Below, in pieces: positions 1 through 8,902 of a stretch of 57,459 bases of DNA. Numbering within the stretch: the stretch's first letter is position 1; the number at the start of each line of letters is the position of its first letter. The DNA lies in the NCBI RefSeq assembly GCF_007676755.1, contig NZ_VEBK01000017.1:444-57902 (forward strand). Direction: 5' to 3'. This stretch comes from Bacillus sp. FJAT-22090 (lineage in GTDB: Bacteria; Bacillota; Bacilli; Bacillales_A; Planococcaceae). The position numbers and the translations under genes were made by a program. The notes below the pieces were generated by a model. That model saw nothing but the letters and a program-made list of their open reading frames with translations. It made no database searches and was not told the DNA's origin.

Positions 1-300
1 AGCTTAGTTAGTTGCTCTTGACGAGAAATTGGTTGCCCTCGAAGAATAATGGGTTGCGTTAAGCCATTCGTTTCCAAATAATCTCTTCTTTTATTAGACA
101 ATTTTTATACTAGTAGGTAACCTAAGCTTAGTTAGTTGCTCTTGACGAGAAATTGGTTGCCCTCGAAGAATAATGGGTTGCGTTAAGCCACTTGTTTCCA
201 AATAATCACCTCTTTTATTGGACCATTTTTTGCTGGTAGGTAATCTAAGCATAGTTGGTTGCTCTCACCGAGAAATTGGTTGCATTCATCCATTTACTTT
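1..300. repeat. Tandem repeat, about 124 bp, 2.4 copies
   Basis: A block starting agcttagttagttgctcttg at 1 recurs almost unchanged at 125, and a third, diverged and shorter copy starts at 248. Within each unit the word gttgc recurs several times, so the unit may itself have grown from a shorter repeat. No open frame of coding character spans it. It lies upstream of a tRNA cluster. The left side is cut by the window edge, so the true copy number is unknown. Confidence 0.85.
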
Positions 301-551
301 CAACTAATCTCTTTTTTTAAAAGCCTTACTATAATAATCACGAGGTATTGGAAGAGTACTACCTATATCATTATGGCATGTAAAACATTCAGCAAATTTA
401 TAAGGGATTCAATACTACTCGCCCACTTTTTATATGTATATTTGCAACCCGTAAGTTTGTAGTTAAATTTCCTAAAGAATATGTGAAAAGAGACTTGAAA
501 TAAATAAAAGAATTGTTATAATAATATTTGTACTTTAATTTTATGTGACGT
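301..551. other. AT-rich spacer without a recognisable gene
   Basis: The stretch between the tandem repeat and the first tRNA holds only a short open frame without a ribosome binding site or coding character. It probably carries the promoter of the tRNA cluster, but I could not fix a convincing -35/-10 pair. Confidence 0.4.
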
Positions 552-626
552 TCCGAAGTAGCTCAGTGGTAGAGCAATCGGCTGTTAACCGATCGGTCGT
601 AGGTTCGAGTCCTACCTTCGGAGCCA
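552..626 (+). tRNA. tRNA-Asn (GTT)
   Basis: The cloverleaf is readable: acceptor arm tccgaag/cttcgga, D-loop with gctcagtggtagagc, anticodon loop ctGTTaa, T-loop ggttcgagtcc, and an encoded 3' CCA. First of six closely spaced tRNAs on the same strand. Confidence 0.95.
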
Positions 627-639
627 TTTTTTTGTCTGT

Positions 640-712
640 GCTTCCATAGCTCAGCAGGTAGAGTGCTTCCATGGTAAGGAAGAGGTCAGCGGTTCGAACC
701 CGCTTGGAAGCT
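640..712 (+). tRNA. tRNA-Thr (GGT)
   Basis: Acceptor arm gcttcca/tggaagc, anticodon stem cttcc/ggaag with loop atGGTaa, T-loop ggttcgaaccc. CCA is not encoded; the discriminator base is T. It starts 13 bp after tRNA-Asn. Confidence 0.93.
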
Positions 713-835
713 TACATTTTGAATATAAATGTAGAAAATATCAAGAAATGCTTGTCTTAAATGAATACATATGTTATTATTATTTTTGTTCGGTTTTAAC
801 GTAGAAATACGAAAATAATCGTGAATTATAACCCA

Positions 836-911
836 GGAGGATTAGCTCAGCTGGGAGAGCATCTGCCTTACAAGCAGAGGGTCGGCGGTTCGAGCCCGTC
901 ATCCTCCACCA
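836..911 (+). tRNA. tRNA-Val (TAC)
   Basis: Acceptor arm ggaggat/atcctcc, anticodon loop ctTACaa in stem ctgc/gcag, T-loop ggttcgagccc, encoded CCA. Confidence 0.95.
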
Positions 912-934
912 TTTATTATTTTGTATCTAGCTTT

Positions 935-1018
935 GGAGGGGTAGCGAAGTGGCTAAACGCGGCGGACTGTAAATCCGCTCCTTAGGGTTCGGCGGTTCGA
1001 ATCCGTCCCCCTCCACCA
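935..1018 (+). tRNA. tRNA-Tyr (GTA)
   Basis: A type II tRNA with a long variable arm (gctccttagggttcggc region). Acceptor arm ggagggg/cccctcc, anticodon ctGTAaa, encoded CCA. About 84 nt, as expected for bacterial tRNA-Tyr. Confidence 0.95.
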
Positions 1019-1024
1019 GTTTAT

Positions 1025-1099
1025 TGGGGTATAGCCAAGCGGTAAGGCAACGGATTTTGATTCCGTCATGCCCTGGTTCGAATCCAGGTACCCCAGCCA
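1025..1099 (+). tRNA. tRNA-Gln (TTG)
   Basis: Acceptor arm tggggta/taccccag, anticodon loop ttTTGat, T-loop ggttcgaatcc, encoded CCA. Confidence 0.95.
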
Positions 1100-1124
1100 C
1101 AAAACTCTTTTAACATTAATTTTC

Positions 1125-1197
1125 GGGGCCTTAGCTCAGCTGGGAGAGCGCCTGCCTTGCACGCAGGAGGTCAGCGGTTCGATCCCGCTAGGCTCCA
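1125..1197 (+). tRNA. tRNA-Ala (TGC)
   Basis: Acceptor arm ggggcct/aggctcc, anticodon loop ctTGCac in stem cctgc/gcagg, T-loop ggttcgatccc. CCA is not encoded. Last tRNA of the cluster, followed by a strong terminator. Confidence 0.95.
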
Positions 1198-1211
1198 TAC
1201 TAATATAATTC

Positions 1212-1245
1212 AAAAAACCTTTCCGTCACAGGAAAGGTTTTTTTG
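1212..1245 (+). terminator. Rho-independent terminator of the tRNA cluster
   Basis: Perfect stem aaacctttcc/ggaaaggttt around gtcaca, followed by a run of seven T. Confidence 0.93.
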
Positions 1246-1345
1246 TATATAAAAGACTTGATACTCAGAGGAAAACTTCAATAGGCAGGGCAACTTTAAA
1301 ACAAGGTTATACGTTTCTATAAGAAAAGGAGATGAGAACTTTTCA

Positions 1346-1987
1346 ATGTGTAAATCAATTATTTTTGATATGGATGGAACATTATTTCAAACAAATCTAA
1401 TTTTAGAACCAGCTTTGGAAGAAACGTTTGAAGTATTACGAAAAGAAAAACTATGGGATACAAAAACACCGATTGAACAATATAGAGAGATCATGGGGGT
1501 GCCACTGCCAGTTGTATGGGAAACGCTTTGTCCGTACCACTCTATTGAAACTAGAGAGAAAAGCAATGAAATATTCCATACAAAGCTTATTAATTTAATC
1601 AGAACACAAAAAGGGGCACTTTATGCGGACGTAGAAAAAACGTTAAATAAGTTAAGTAAAAGATATCGATTATTTGTAGCGAGCAACGGGCAGAAAGAGT
1701 ATTTAAGAGCAATTGTAGAAACATATCATTTAGACAGATTTATTCAAAATACATACAGTATCCAATTAATGAAGTCAGGGCATAAATCAGATTTAGTGCA
1801 GATGGTGAAAAGAGAAAATCAAATTGAAGAAGGTTATGTTGTCGGTGACCGCTCTTCAGACATATTTGCTGCGAAAGATAATGGACTTATTGCAGTTGGT
1901 GTGAATTTTGACTTTGCACAAGAAGAGGAATTAAAACAAGCAGATTTTGTCGTGAATAATTTCATGGAGATCTTAGAAATAGTCTGA
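1346..1987 (+). CDS. HAD-superfamily hydrolase (phosphatase-like)
   Basis: A 213-residue cytosolic HAD hydrolase, probably a small-molecule phosphatase; the substrate cannot be read from the sequence. The four HAD motifs are visible: DMDGT at residues 8-12 (nucleophile D8, acid D10), a VASNG segment near 113 (motif II Ser), a Lys near 143, and GDRSSD near 168-173 (motif III/IV acids binding Mg). The helical cap after motif I fits subfamily IA, the phosphoglycolate phosphatase/PpaX type. The ATG start is preceded by aaaaggag about 13 bp upstream. The gene stands alone between the tRNA terminator and the next gene, which has its own upstream region. Motifs are certain; substrate is open. Confidence 0.85.
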   Translation: MCKSIIFDMDGTLFQTNLILEPALEETFEVLRKEKLWDTKTPIEQYREIMGVPLPVVWETLCPYHSIETREKSNEIFHTKLINLIRTQKGALYADVEKTLNKLSKRYRLFVASNGQKEYLRAIVETYHLDRFIQNTYSIQLMKSGHKSDLVQMVKRENQIEEGYVVGDRSSDIFAAKDNGLIAVGVNFDFAQEEELKQADFVVNNFMEILEIV

Positions 1988-2117
1988 ATATAGCCCTCAT
2001 ATTAAATGTTTATCGGATGTTTTTTCAAATTAAATATTTTTTTAGAACTGAACATAAAACGCTTTTCAATACTCCTACCTATCCATTATGATGAAATAAA
2101 AAAGTGAGGTGTTGAGA

Positions 2118-2699
2118 GTGGCTGAAACAATCGTATATGGAGACGTAACATTACGACCGTTAGTAGAAAGTGATATACCCCTTTTATGGGAACTGTATGA
2201 ACCGAAAATTTTTGAATTTATGTTGAATAAAGTTGAGAATAGGGATCAACTAGAACTGTGGTTGCAAATAGGTATTCATCAAATGAATGAAGAAAAAACG
2301 GCACTTGCTTTTGTTGTAGAGAATACCGATACACAAGAAATAATGGGAACTACCCGTATTTATGGTATAGATGATATAAACCATGCTTGTGAAATAGGTT
2401 CGACTTTTTACGGTAAAAAGTTTCAGCGAACACATGTGAATACAACATGTAAATACTTGCTTTTAAAACACTGCTTTGAATATTTAGGGATGATTCGAGT
2501 ACAATTTAAAACAGACGAGCTTAATACCGCTTCCCAATCGGCTATAGAAAGGATAGGTGGTATTAAAGAGGGAGTTCTTCGAAATGAACGAATTCGCTCA
2601 AATGGAACAGTCAGAAATGCAGTGGTTTACTCTATTATAGAAAGTGAATGGACTGAAGTGAAAAGTCACCTTGTACGGTTAATGAATAAATATTCATAA
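2118..2699 (+). CDS. GNAT-family N-acetyltransferase
   Basis: About 193 residues, resembling the RimJ/RimL-type GNAT branch that acetylates an amine with acetyl-CoA. The N-terminal segment VTLRPLVESDIPLLWELY is the usual beta1-alpha1 opening. A core strand AFVVENTDTQEIMGTTRIYG is followed by the C-terminal RVQFKTDELNTASQSAIER and GVLRNERIRSNGTVRNAVVYSI segments seen in this branch. I chose the GTG at 2118 because gaggtg lies 6 bp upstream of it; a GTG three codons earlier has no ribosome binding site. The acetyl acceptor is unknown. Confidence 0.82.
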   Translation: MAETIVYGDVTLRPLVESDIPLLWELYEPKIFEFMLNKVENRDQLELWLQIGIHQMNEEKTALAFVVENTDTQEIMGTTRIYGIDDINHACEIGSTFYGKKFQRTHVNTTCKYLLLKHCFEYLGMIRVQFKTDELNTASQSAIERIGGIKEGVLRNERIRSNGTVRNAVVYSIIESEWTEVKSHLVRLMNKYS

Positions 2700-2769
2700 A
2701 ATTGCTGAGTTGAGCCAACCCCCCTTTTGCAATTACAATAGATGTTAGAAATGAAGGGGGTATACAACG

Positions 2770-3669
2770 GTGAGTAAGCTTAATATTTCAATAATTGGTG
2801 TACCAATGGATCTTGGACAAAATAGACGTGGCGTTGATATGGGACCAAGTGCTATTCGTTACGCGGGAGTTGTTGAACGTCTCAAGGATCTTGGTCATTC
2901 TGTAAATGATGTAGGGGATATTGTGATAACACGTAAAGAGGAATCTAAAAATACACATTTACGCAATCTAGAAGAAGTAGTCGAAGGCAACACAAAGTTA
3001 GCAAATAAAGTACATGAAGTAGTATCAGAAGGCCGCTTTCCTCTAGTACTAGGCGGAGACCACAGTATTGCGATTGGTACACTAGCAGGGCTTGCTGATC
3101 GCTATGAGAATCTAGGAGTAATTTGGTATGATGCACATGCCGATTTAAATACAGCAGAAACTTCCCCATCTGGGAATATTCATGGAATGCCCTTGGCAGC
3201 AAGCCTTGGTTTAGGTCATGAGGCTTTAGTCAATATACGAGCTTATGCTCCAAAAATTAAACCTGAAAATGTCGTGATTATCGGAGCACGTTCGGTAGAT
3301 CCTGGGGAACGTGAATTGATCAAAGAAAAGGGTATTAAAGTCTTTTCCATGCACGAAATCGATAAGCATGGCATGACAGAAGTGATGAATCAAACAATCG
3401 CTTATTTCGAAGAACGTAAAGTAGATGGCGTGCATTTATCACTTGATCTAGACGGTTTAGATCCTTTGTACACACCAGGCGTTGGGACACCGGTTCCAGG
3501 TGGTATAAGTTACCGTGAAAGTCATTTAGCAATGGAGATGTTATATTCGTCTAATCTGATTACATCAGCAGAGTTTGTAGAAGTAAATCCGATATTGGAT
3601 GAGAAAAATAAAACTGCAGATGTTGCTGTTGGCCTAATGGGATCTTTATTAGGAGAAAGCTTAGTATAA
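2770..3669 (+). CDS. rocF: Arginase
   Basis: Arginase hydrolyses L-arginine to ornithine and urea in the cytosol, the first step of arginine catabolism. The 299-residue length is normal. The binuclear-Mn motifs are all present: GGDHSIAIG near residue 97, DAHADLNT near 122 and SLDLDGLDP near 225. The GTG start follows the strong site gaaggggg. Position just upstream of sigW and the cdaA-glmM-glmS block is a familiar Bacillales arrangement. A terminator follows immediately. Agmatinase is the main alternative, but the N-terminal DLGQNRRGVDMGPSAIRYAG is typical of RocF. Confidence 0.95.
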   Translation: MSKLNISIIGVPMDLGQNRRGVDMGPSAIRYAGVVERLKDLGHSVNDVGDIVITRKEESKNTHLRNLEEVVEGNTKLANKVHEVVSEGRFPLVLGGDHSIAIGTLAGLADRYENLGVIWYDAHADLNTAETSPSGNIHGMPLAASLGLGHEALVNIRAYAPKIKPENVVIIGARSVDPGERELIKEKGIKVFSMHEIDKHGMTEVMNQTIAYFEERKVDGVHLSLDLDGLDPLYTPGVGTPVPGGISYRESHLAMEMLYSSNLITSAEFVEVNPILDEKNKTADVAVGLMGSLLGESLV

Positions 3670-3676
3670 TTTTTGG

Positions 3677-3710
3677 AAAAAGTAGACAAATAGTCTGCTT
3701 TTTCTTTTTT
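3677..3710 (+). terminator. Terminator downstream of rocF
   Basis: Stem aaaaagtagac/gtctgcttttt with one mismatch, around aaata, followed by a T-rich tail. Confidence 0.8.
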
Positions 3711-3763
3711 ATTATCAACACAGTGCTCTAAATGTTTGATAAAATAAATAATATATATAAAAA

Positions 3764-3790
3764 TGAAACCTGTTGATACCTTAATCCGTA
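3764..3790 (+). promoter_or_regulatory. SigW-type autoregulatory promoter
   Basis: TGAAAC at 3764-3769 and CGTA at 3787-3790 with a 17-bp spacer, close to the known SigW consensus (TGAAAC, about 16 bp, CGTA). It sits 39 bp upstream of sigW, where B. subtilis sigW also carries its autoregulated promoter. Confidence 0.85.
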
Positions 3791-3828
3791 TAGGTAAGAC
3801 AGCCGCATAGGGCGGAGGGGAAATCACG

Positions 3829-4404
3829 ATGGATGCGTTGGTAAACAAACGAATAAAACAAGTATTAAAAGGCGATAAAGACGCATTCGCGGAGATTGTC
3901 GACCTGTATCAGCATAAACTATTTCAAGTATGTTTTCGTATGTTGGGAAATCGACATGAGGCAGAGGACATTGCACAGGAAGCATTTGTGCGAGCCTTTA
4001 TCAACATACATACGTTTGATCAGAAAAGAAAATTTTCTACTTGGCTTTACCGTATCGCCACAAATTTATGTATAGATCGTATAAGGAAGAAAAAGCCAGA
4101 TTTTTATTTAGATGCAGAAGTCAAAGGTACGGAAGGGCTTGATATGTATTCTCAAATTGCAGCTGCAGATGAACTTCCAGAAGAAGAGCTGATGAAGCTT
4201 GAATTGCAGGAACGAATACAATATGAAATTAGTCGACTTCCCGATAAATATAGATCAGCCATTGTATTAAAGTATATGGAAGAATTACCTTTACAAGAGA
4301 TCAGTGAAATATTAGAATTACCACTTGGAACGGTAAAAACAAGAATCCATAGAGGCCGTGAGCTACTTAGAAAACAGTTAAGCAGACAGCCCAATTTTTT
4401 ATAG
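3829..4404 (+). CDS. sigW: ECF sigma factor SigW
   Basis: ECF sigma factor of 191 residues that directs RNA polymerase to envelope-stress (antimicrobial peptide, cell-wall antibiotic) genes. Region 2 is the block around MLGNRHEAEDIAQEAFVRAF (residues ~37-56) with RKFSTWLYRIATNLCIDRI after it. Region 4 carries the helix-turn-helix LPLGTVKTRIHRGRELL near the C terminus. The sequence resembles B. subtilis SigW throughout, including the linker EVKGTEGLDMYSQI. A SigW-type promoter precedes it and the anti-sigma gene follows 12 bp downstream, so the pair is co-transcribed. Confidence 0.95.
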   Translation: MDALVNKRIKQVLKGDKDAFAEIVDLYQHKLFQVCFRMLGNRHEAEDIAQEAFVRAFINIHTFDQKRKFSTWLYRIATNLCIDRIRKKKPDFYLDAEVKGTEGLDMYSQIAAADELPEEELMKLELQERIQYEISRLPDKYRSAIVLKYMEELPLQEISEILELPLGTVKTRIHRGRELLRKQLSRQPNFL

Positions 4405-4416
4405 GAGGGAATCACG

Positions 4417-5046
4417 ATGAATGCGTGTCCAGAGCGAATTGTTCACTATATGCATGAATATCTAGATGGTGAAATTAGCCGTGAACATGAGCTTGAGTTG
4501 AAATCTCATTTGCAATCATGCGTGGATTGTCAGGCGCATATGCATGAGTTAAGCGATGTAGTTGCCTTTGTAAAAGGGGCAGCTCATGTAGAGGCACCAA
4601 CTAATTTTAGTCATGCTGTGATGGCAAGACTCCCGAAAGAAAAATCACATGCTGGGGTGAGTAGATGGTTGCGACGTCACCCAATCCTTACTGCAGCTGC
4701 TCTGTTCTGTTTGTTTATGAGCAGTGCATTATTCACTAATTTCAATGAACAGCAGCAATTCTCCTTTACGAAGCAAGAAAATGTTGTCGTGGAAGGGGAA
4801 ACGGTTATTATCCCTGAAGGACAAGTCGTAAAAGGCGATTTAGTTGTACGCAACGGGGATGTTCGAATTGATGGTGAATTGGATGGAAATCTAACAATCA
4901 TTAATGGTACAACATATATGGCTTCCACAGCGGTTATCACCGGTAAGACCGAAGAAATCAATGAGGTATTTGACTGGCTTTGGTTTCACATAAAAGATGG
5001 GGCAAAAGAAGTAGTGTCATTCTTTGAAAAAGAAGAAACAAAATAA
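4417..5046 (+). CDS. rsiW: Anti-sigma-W factor RsiW
   Basis: Membrane-anchored zinc anti-sigma factor of 209 residues that holds SigW inactive. The ZAS motif is H31-x3-C35-x2-C38. A single transmembrane segment lies at about 89-107 (PILTAAALFCLFMSSALF). The extracytoplasmic part contains a bactofilin-like strand repeat region (GDLVVRNGDVRIDGELDGNL). In B. subtilis the protein is destroyed by regulated intramembrane proteolysis (PrsW, RasP), and the Ala-rich membrane segment is compatible with that. The start has aggaggg 8 bp upstream. A terminator follows, ending the sigW-rsiW operon. Confidence 0.93.
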   Translation: MNACPERIVHYMHEYLDGEISREHELELKSHLQSCVDCQAHMHELSDVVAFVKGAAHVEAPTNFSHAVMARLPKEKSHAGVSRWLRRHPILTAAALFCLFMSSALFTNFNEQQQFSFTKQENVVVEGETVIIPEGQVVKGDLVVRNGDVRIDGELDGNLTIINGTTYMASTAVITGKTEEINEVFDWLWFHIKDGAKEVVSFFEKEETK

Positions 5047-5050
5047 TGGA

Positions 5051-5083
5051 AAGTCTATCCTGAAATCTGGATAGACTTTTTTG
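5051..5083 (+). terminator. Terminator of the sigW-rsiW operon
   Basis: Perfect stem aagtctatcc/ggatagactt with loop tgaaatct and a T run. Confidence 0.9.
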
Positions 5084-5160
5084 CTCCAAAATGTAGAGAA
5101 TTAGTCAACTATGTTATACTTACAATGTATGGATTTGTGATGAAAAGTGGGGGATGCCAC

Positions 5161-6000
5161 ATGTCGTTTATGGAGCAATTTACAAACTTAATGCCAGTAA
5201 ACGTTATTGTAAACATTTTAGATGTTTTATTTGTTTGGTTTGTTATATATAAATTAATAACCTTGATAAAGGGAACGAAAGCAGTTCAATTATTAAAAGG
5301 AATATTCGTTATTATCATTGCTCGGGTAGTGACGGACTTTTTAGGAATGGATACGCTTGGTTGGTTACTTGAAAATGTGATTAATATTGGATTTTTTGCG
5401 ATTATCGTTATATTCCAACCTGAAATAAGAAGGGCACTCGAACAAATAGGTAGAGGTAAGCTCTTCGGAAGAAGCTCCTCTATGCAAGAAGAGGAAGAGA
5501 AAATCCGTTTGATAGGTGCAATGACGAAGTCCGTAAGCTATATGGCAAAGCGTCGGATTGGTGCATTGATCTCAATAGAGAGAGAAACAGGTTTAACGGA
5601 ATATATTGAGACCGGCATTCAGTTAAATGCGCATCTTACTTCTGAGCTCATGATTAACATTTTCATACCGAATACACCTTTACATGATGGGGCAGTTATT
5701 GTTCAAAAAAATAATATAGCTTCCGCCGCTTGTTATTTACCGTTATCTGAAAGTCCTTTCATTTCGAAGGAACTTGGTACACGGCATCGCGCGGCAATTG
5801 GTTTAAGTGAAGTAACGGATGCAATTACCATTGTGGTATCGGAAGAAACAGGTGCAGTAAGTTTAACGTCTAACGGGGATCTCCATCGAAATTTATCCAT
5901 TGAAGAGTTCGAAAATCACTTGACACGCCTTTGGTTTGGACCGACAGAGGAGCAGGTAACTTCTTCTAAATGGTTGTGGAGGGGGAAACAGAATGGATAA
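5161..6000 (+). CDS. cdaA: Diadenylate cyclase CdaA
   Basis: Makes the second messenger c-di-AMP from two ATP at the membrane. The 279-residue protein has three N-terminal transmembrane helices within about residues 1-85, then the DAC domain with catalytic DGA (LHDGAVIV) near 178 and the RHR motif (GTRHRAAIG) near 205. I start it at the ATG at 5161, which has the run ggggg 8 bp upstream; an in-frame ATG 36 bp earlier has no good site. Its stop overlaps the start of cdaR by 8 bp. The cdaA-cdaR-glmM order is conserved in Firmicutes and links c-di-AMP to cell-wall precursor synthesis. Confidence 0.96.
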   Translation: MSFMEQFTNLMPVNVIVNILDVLFVWFVIYKLITLIKGTKAVQLLKGIFVIIIARVVTDFLGMDTLGWLLENVINIGFFAIIVIFQPEIRRALEQIGRGKLFGRSSSMQEEEEKIRLIGAMTKSVSYMAKRRIGALISIERETGLTEYIETGIQLNAHLTSELMINIFIPNTPLHDGAVIVQKNNIASAACYLPLSESPFISKELGTRHRAAIGLSEVTDAITIVVSEETGAVSLTSNGDLHRNLSIEEFENHLTRLWFGPTEEQVTSSKWLWRGKQNG

Positions 6001-7258
6001 AATGATGGATAATCCATGGTTCTTACGAATAATCTCATTAGCACTCGCGATTTTACTATTCGTTTCTGTGAAATCAGAGATTGAAAATAATAATATGAAT
6101 ACTACTGGTACTTCAGTAGATGTTCTTCGAGATATACCAGTGGAAGTATATTATGACGATGAAAACTCAGTTGTAACCGGAGTGCCTAAAACTGTTAATG
6201 TAAGTATTGAAGGGCCATCAACAATCGTTCAATCTGCTAAAGTTATGAAGGATTTTAAAGTATTTGTGGATTTACGAGAAGTAACATTTGGCGAGCACAA
6301 AGTAGCTATTTCTACTGAAAACTTTTCGAATAAGTTAAAAGTTCGTGTGGATCCCGTATACGTAGATGTGGTGATTGAAGAACTGGTTTCCCAAGAGTTT
6401 GATGTCGATTTAGATATGAATGAAAGCTTGCTGGCAGATAACTATGTAGTAAAATCTTATGATGTAGAACCAAAAAAGGTAATAATCACTGGAGCAAAAA
6501 GTATTATTAATAGCATAGGCTATGTAAAAGCCACAATAGAAAGAAATCAAGGAATTAATAAATCCTTTGAACAAGAAGCCAGCGTCCGAGTTCTGGACTC
6601 TGACTTAAATAAATTAGATGTAGTAGTAGAACCAAAGGCTGTACAGGTAAAAGTGAAGGTAGAAGAATACAGCAAAGAAGTACCGGTAGCTCTCGTTCAA
6701 AAAGGTACGCCTAAAGAAGGAGTAACGATTAACAAGCTATCAACGGATGTAGAGAAAATAAAGCTTTACGGACCCCGTACAGTATTAGAAAAAATTGATC
6801 AGTTCCAAGTCGACGTCGACGTGAATAAAATAGAGGTCCCTGGGAACTTTGACTTAAAGCTGGTAGCTCCAGAAGGTGTGTCTAGGCTATCGTTAGAAAA
6901 GATTAAAATAACAGCCGATGTCACACCAGCTACTCCGCCAGATACAAAAGAGGAAGAAGATACTGCTTCAACCGTGACTGAGGAAAAATCGTTCGAGCAA
7001 GTTGCGATAGCAGTTAGAGGACTACCAGAGCAGCTAAGCAGTAATTTTGAAACTCCAGCAGAAGGTGTCGTTTCTGTTGTGGCAAAAGGATCACCCGAGG
7101 ATTTAGAAAATGTTCAACTAAATACTGTTTCCGTTTATGTGGATGCGCAGAATGCCGAGATAGGGGAAGCAACTCTCCCTATTCGAATTGAAGGTCCATC
7201 TAACATAGAATGGAGAACTTCTGAATCTGAGGCGAAACTTACGATAAAAGAGGCTTAA
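5993..7258 (+). CDS. cdaR: CdaA regulatory protein CdaR (YbbR repeats)
   Basis: A 421-residue protein with one N-terminal membrane segment (FLRIISLALAILLFVSV, about 9-26) and an extracytoplasmic chain of YbbR repeats. In other Firmicutes it binds and modulates CdaA. Repeat signatures are readable as VTGVPKTVNVSIEGP, KPKKVIITGAK-like, VEKIKLYGPRTVL and SVVAKGSPEDLENV blocks, about four repeats. An acidic linker (DTKEEEDTASTVTEE) sits before the last repeat. It overlaps cdaA by 8 bp, suggesting translational coupling. Confidence 0.93.
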   Translation: MDKMMDNPWFLRIISLALAILLFVSVKSEIENNNMNTTGTSVDVLRDIPVEVYYDDENSVVTGVPKTVNVSIEGPSTIVQSAKVMKDFKVFVDLREVTFGEHKVAISTENFSNKLKVRVDPVYVDVVIEELVSQEFDVDLDMNESLLADNYVVKSYDVEPKKVIITGAKSIINSIGYVKATIERNQGINKSFEQEASVRVLDSDLNKLDVVVEPKAVQVKVKVEEYSKEVPVALVQKGTPKEGVTINKLSTDVEKIKLYGPRTVLEKIDQFQVDVDVNKIEVPGNFDLKLVAPEGVSRLSLEKIKITADVTPATPPDTKEEEDTASTVTEEKSFEQVAIAVRGLPEQLSSNFETPAEGVVSVVAKGSPEDLENVQLNTVSVYVDAQNAEIGEATLPIRIEGPSNIEWRTSESEAKLTIKEA

Positions 7259-7424
7259 TCTTTATTTAGTTGGTTTATAACCATAACTAAAGAGGTAAAG
7301 CTTCTGCGGATGACAAAAATTTTGAAGTAACCCAATTAAACAGGGCTTATTCAAAATCTAATATAATCTCGCTAAGCTGTGTTTGAATGCACAGGACAAC
7401 TGGTTTTTAAGGAGAGAATAATAA

Positions 7425-8777
7425 ATGGGAAAATATTTTGGTACAGATGGTGTTAGAGGCGTTGCAAATTCAGAGTTAACACCAGAGCTGGCTTTCAAAT
7501 TAGGCCGTGTTGGGGGATACATTCTAACAAAAGAAGCAAAAGAACGAGCAAAAGTGTTAATAGGTCGGGATACTCGTATATCTGGTCATATGCTAGAAGG
7601 AGCCCTTGTAGCGGGACTATTATCCGTTGGCGTTGAAGTTATGCGACTAGGGGTTATTAGTACACCAGGTGTTGCTTATTTAACGAGAGTAATGAGTGCA
7701 GACGCAAGTGTGATGATTTCCGCTTCACATAATCCTGTAGCAGATAATGGTATCAAGTTCTTCGGTTCGGATGGTTTTAAGCTTTCGGATGAACAAGAAG
7801 AAGAAATTGAACAACTACTTGATGTAGAAGAAGACAAACTTCCTCGTCCTACTGGAGCAGGAGTAGGGTCCGTATCTGATTACTTTGAAGGTGGACAAAA
7901 GTACATCCAATATTTGAAACAAACAGTAGATGAAGAGTTTGTAGGAATTCATGTGGCACTTGACTGTGCTAATGGGGCAACTTCTTCTCTTGGAACACAT
8001 GTGTTTGCAGATTTAGATGCAGATTTATCCACTATGGGTGCATCTCCAAATGGATTGAATATTAATGAAGGTGTCGGATCTACACATCCAGAAGAATTAG
8101 CTAAATTCGTTCTTGAAAAAGGAGCGGACGTAGGTCTTGCTTTTGATGGGGATGGGGACCGTTTAATCGCAGTAGATGAAAAAGGACAAATTGTAGATGG
8201 CGATCAAATCATGTATATATGTGCCAAATATTTAAATGCACAAGGTCGTTTAAATAAAAGCACTGTTGTGTCCACTGTTATGAGTAATATGGGCTTCTAT
8301 AAAGCATTAGAAACGCATGAAATGACTAGTGTGAAAACAGCAGTAGGGGATCGATACGTAGTAGAAGAAATGAAGCAGAACGGCTATAACTTGGGTGGAG
8401 AGCAGTCTGGGCATATTGTTTTCTTAGATTTCAATACAACAGGTGATGGCTTGTTAACTGGGTTACAACTCGTTAATATTATGAAAGTAACAGGAAAAAA
8501 ACTTTCAGAACTTGCATCTGAAATGACTATATTTCCTCAAAAACTAGTCAATGTACGCGTAACCGACAAACATGCTGTTACGCAAAATGCAAAAGTTGCA
8601 GCAATTATCAGCGAGGTAGAAACAGAAATGGCAGGTAACGGCCGTGTCTTAGTACGACCATCTGGTACAGAACCGCTTGTGCGTGTTATGGTAGAAGCAG
8701 CAACAGCAGAAGAATGTGAAAACTACGTAAACCGTATTGTGGATGTTGTAAAAGCTGAAATGGGTTTGACTGAATAA
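7425..8777 (+). CDS. glmM: Phosphoglucosamine mutase GlmM
   Basis: Converts glucosamine-6-P to glucosamine-1-P for UDP-GlcNAc synthesis. Length 450 residues, standard for the family. The start [15 protein letters not shown] is diagnostic. The phosphoserine loop is [11 protein letters not shown] near residue 100, the Mg-binding loop FDGDGDR near 240, the sugar loop GGEQSGH near 325 and the phosphate-binding [12 protein letters not shown] near the C terminus. The ribosome binding site is aaggagag. A 166-bp gap separates it from cdaR; I see no gene in it. In B. subtilis GlmM also interacts with CdaA and inhibits it. Confidence 0.97.
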   Translation: MGKYFGTDGVRGVANSELTPELAFKLGRVGGYILTKEAKERAKVLIGRDTRISGHMLEGALVAGLLSVGVEVMRLGVISTPGVAYLTRVMSADASVMISASHNPVADNGIKFFGSDGFKLSDEQEEEIEQLLDVEEDKLPRPTGAGVGSVSDYFEGGQKYIQYLKQTVDEEFVGIHVALDCANGATSSLGTHVFADLDADLSTMGASPNGLNINEGVGSTHPEELAKFVLEKGADVGLAFDGDGDRLIAVDEKGQIVDGDQIMYICAKYLNAQGRLNKSTVVSTVMSNMGFYKALETHEMTSVKTAVGDRYVVEEMKQNGYNLGGEQSGHIVFLDFNTTGDGLLTGLQLVNIMKVTGKKLSELASEMTIFPQKLVNVRVTDKHAVTQNAKVAAIISEVETEMAGNGRVLVRPSGTEPLVRVMVEAATAEECENYVNRIVDVVKAEMGLTE

Positions 8778-8784
8778 CATATGG

Positions 8785-8813
8785 AAAATCCGGCATATTG
8801 CCGGATTTTTTTG
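8785..8813 (+). terminator. Terminator of the cdaA-cdaR-glmM operon
   Basis: Stem aaaatccggca/tgccggatttt around tat, with seven T at the end. Perfect and strong. Confidence 0.93.
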
Positions 8814-8842
8814 TATGTAAAAAGAATCATAATCCCTTTTAT

Positions 8843-8869
8843 GTTTAATCTCTCGCTGTAAGTGGAATA
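8843..8869 (+). promoter_or_regulatory. Candidate SigB-type promoter
   Basis: GTTTAA at 8843-8848 and GGAATA at 8864-8869, spaced 15 bp, resemble the general-stress SigB consensus (GTTTAA, 12-15 bp, GGGTAT/GGGAAT). The downstream gene is the homologue of B. subtilis YfkM, a general stress protein, which supports the call. The -10 box is one base from consensus. Confidence 0.5.
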
Positions 8870-8902
8870 ACAGTAGAGAACAAACAGATAAGGAGTGTTA
8901 AT

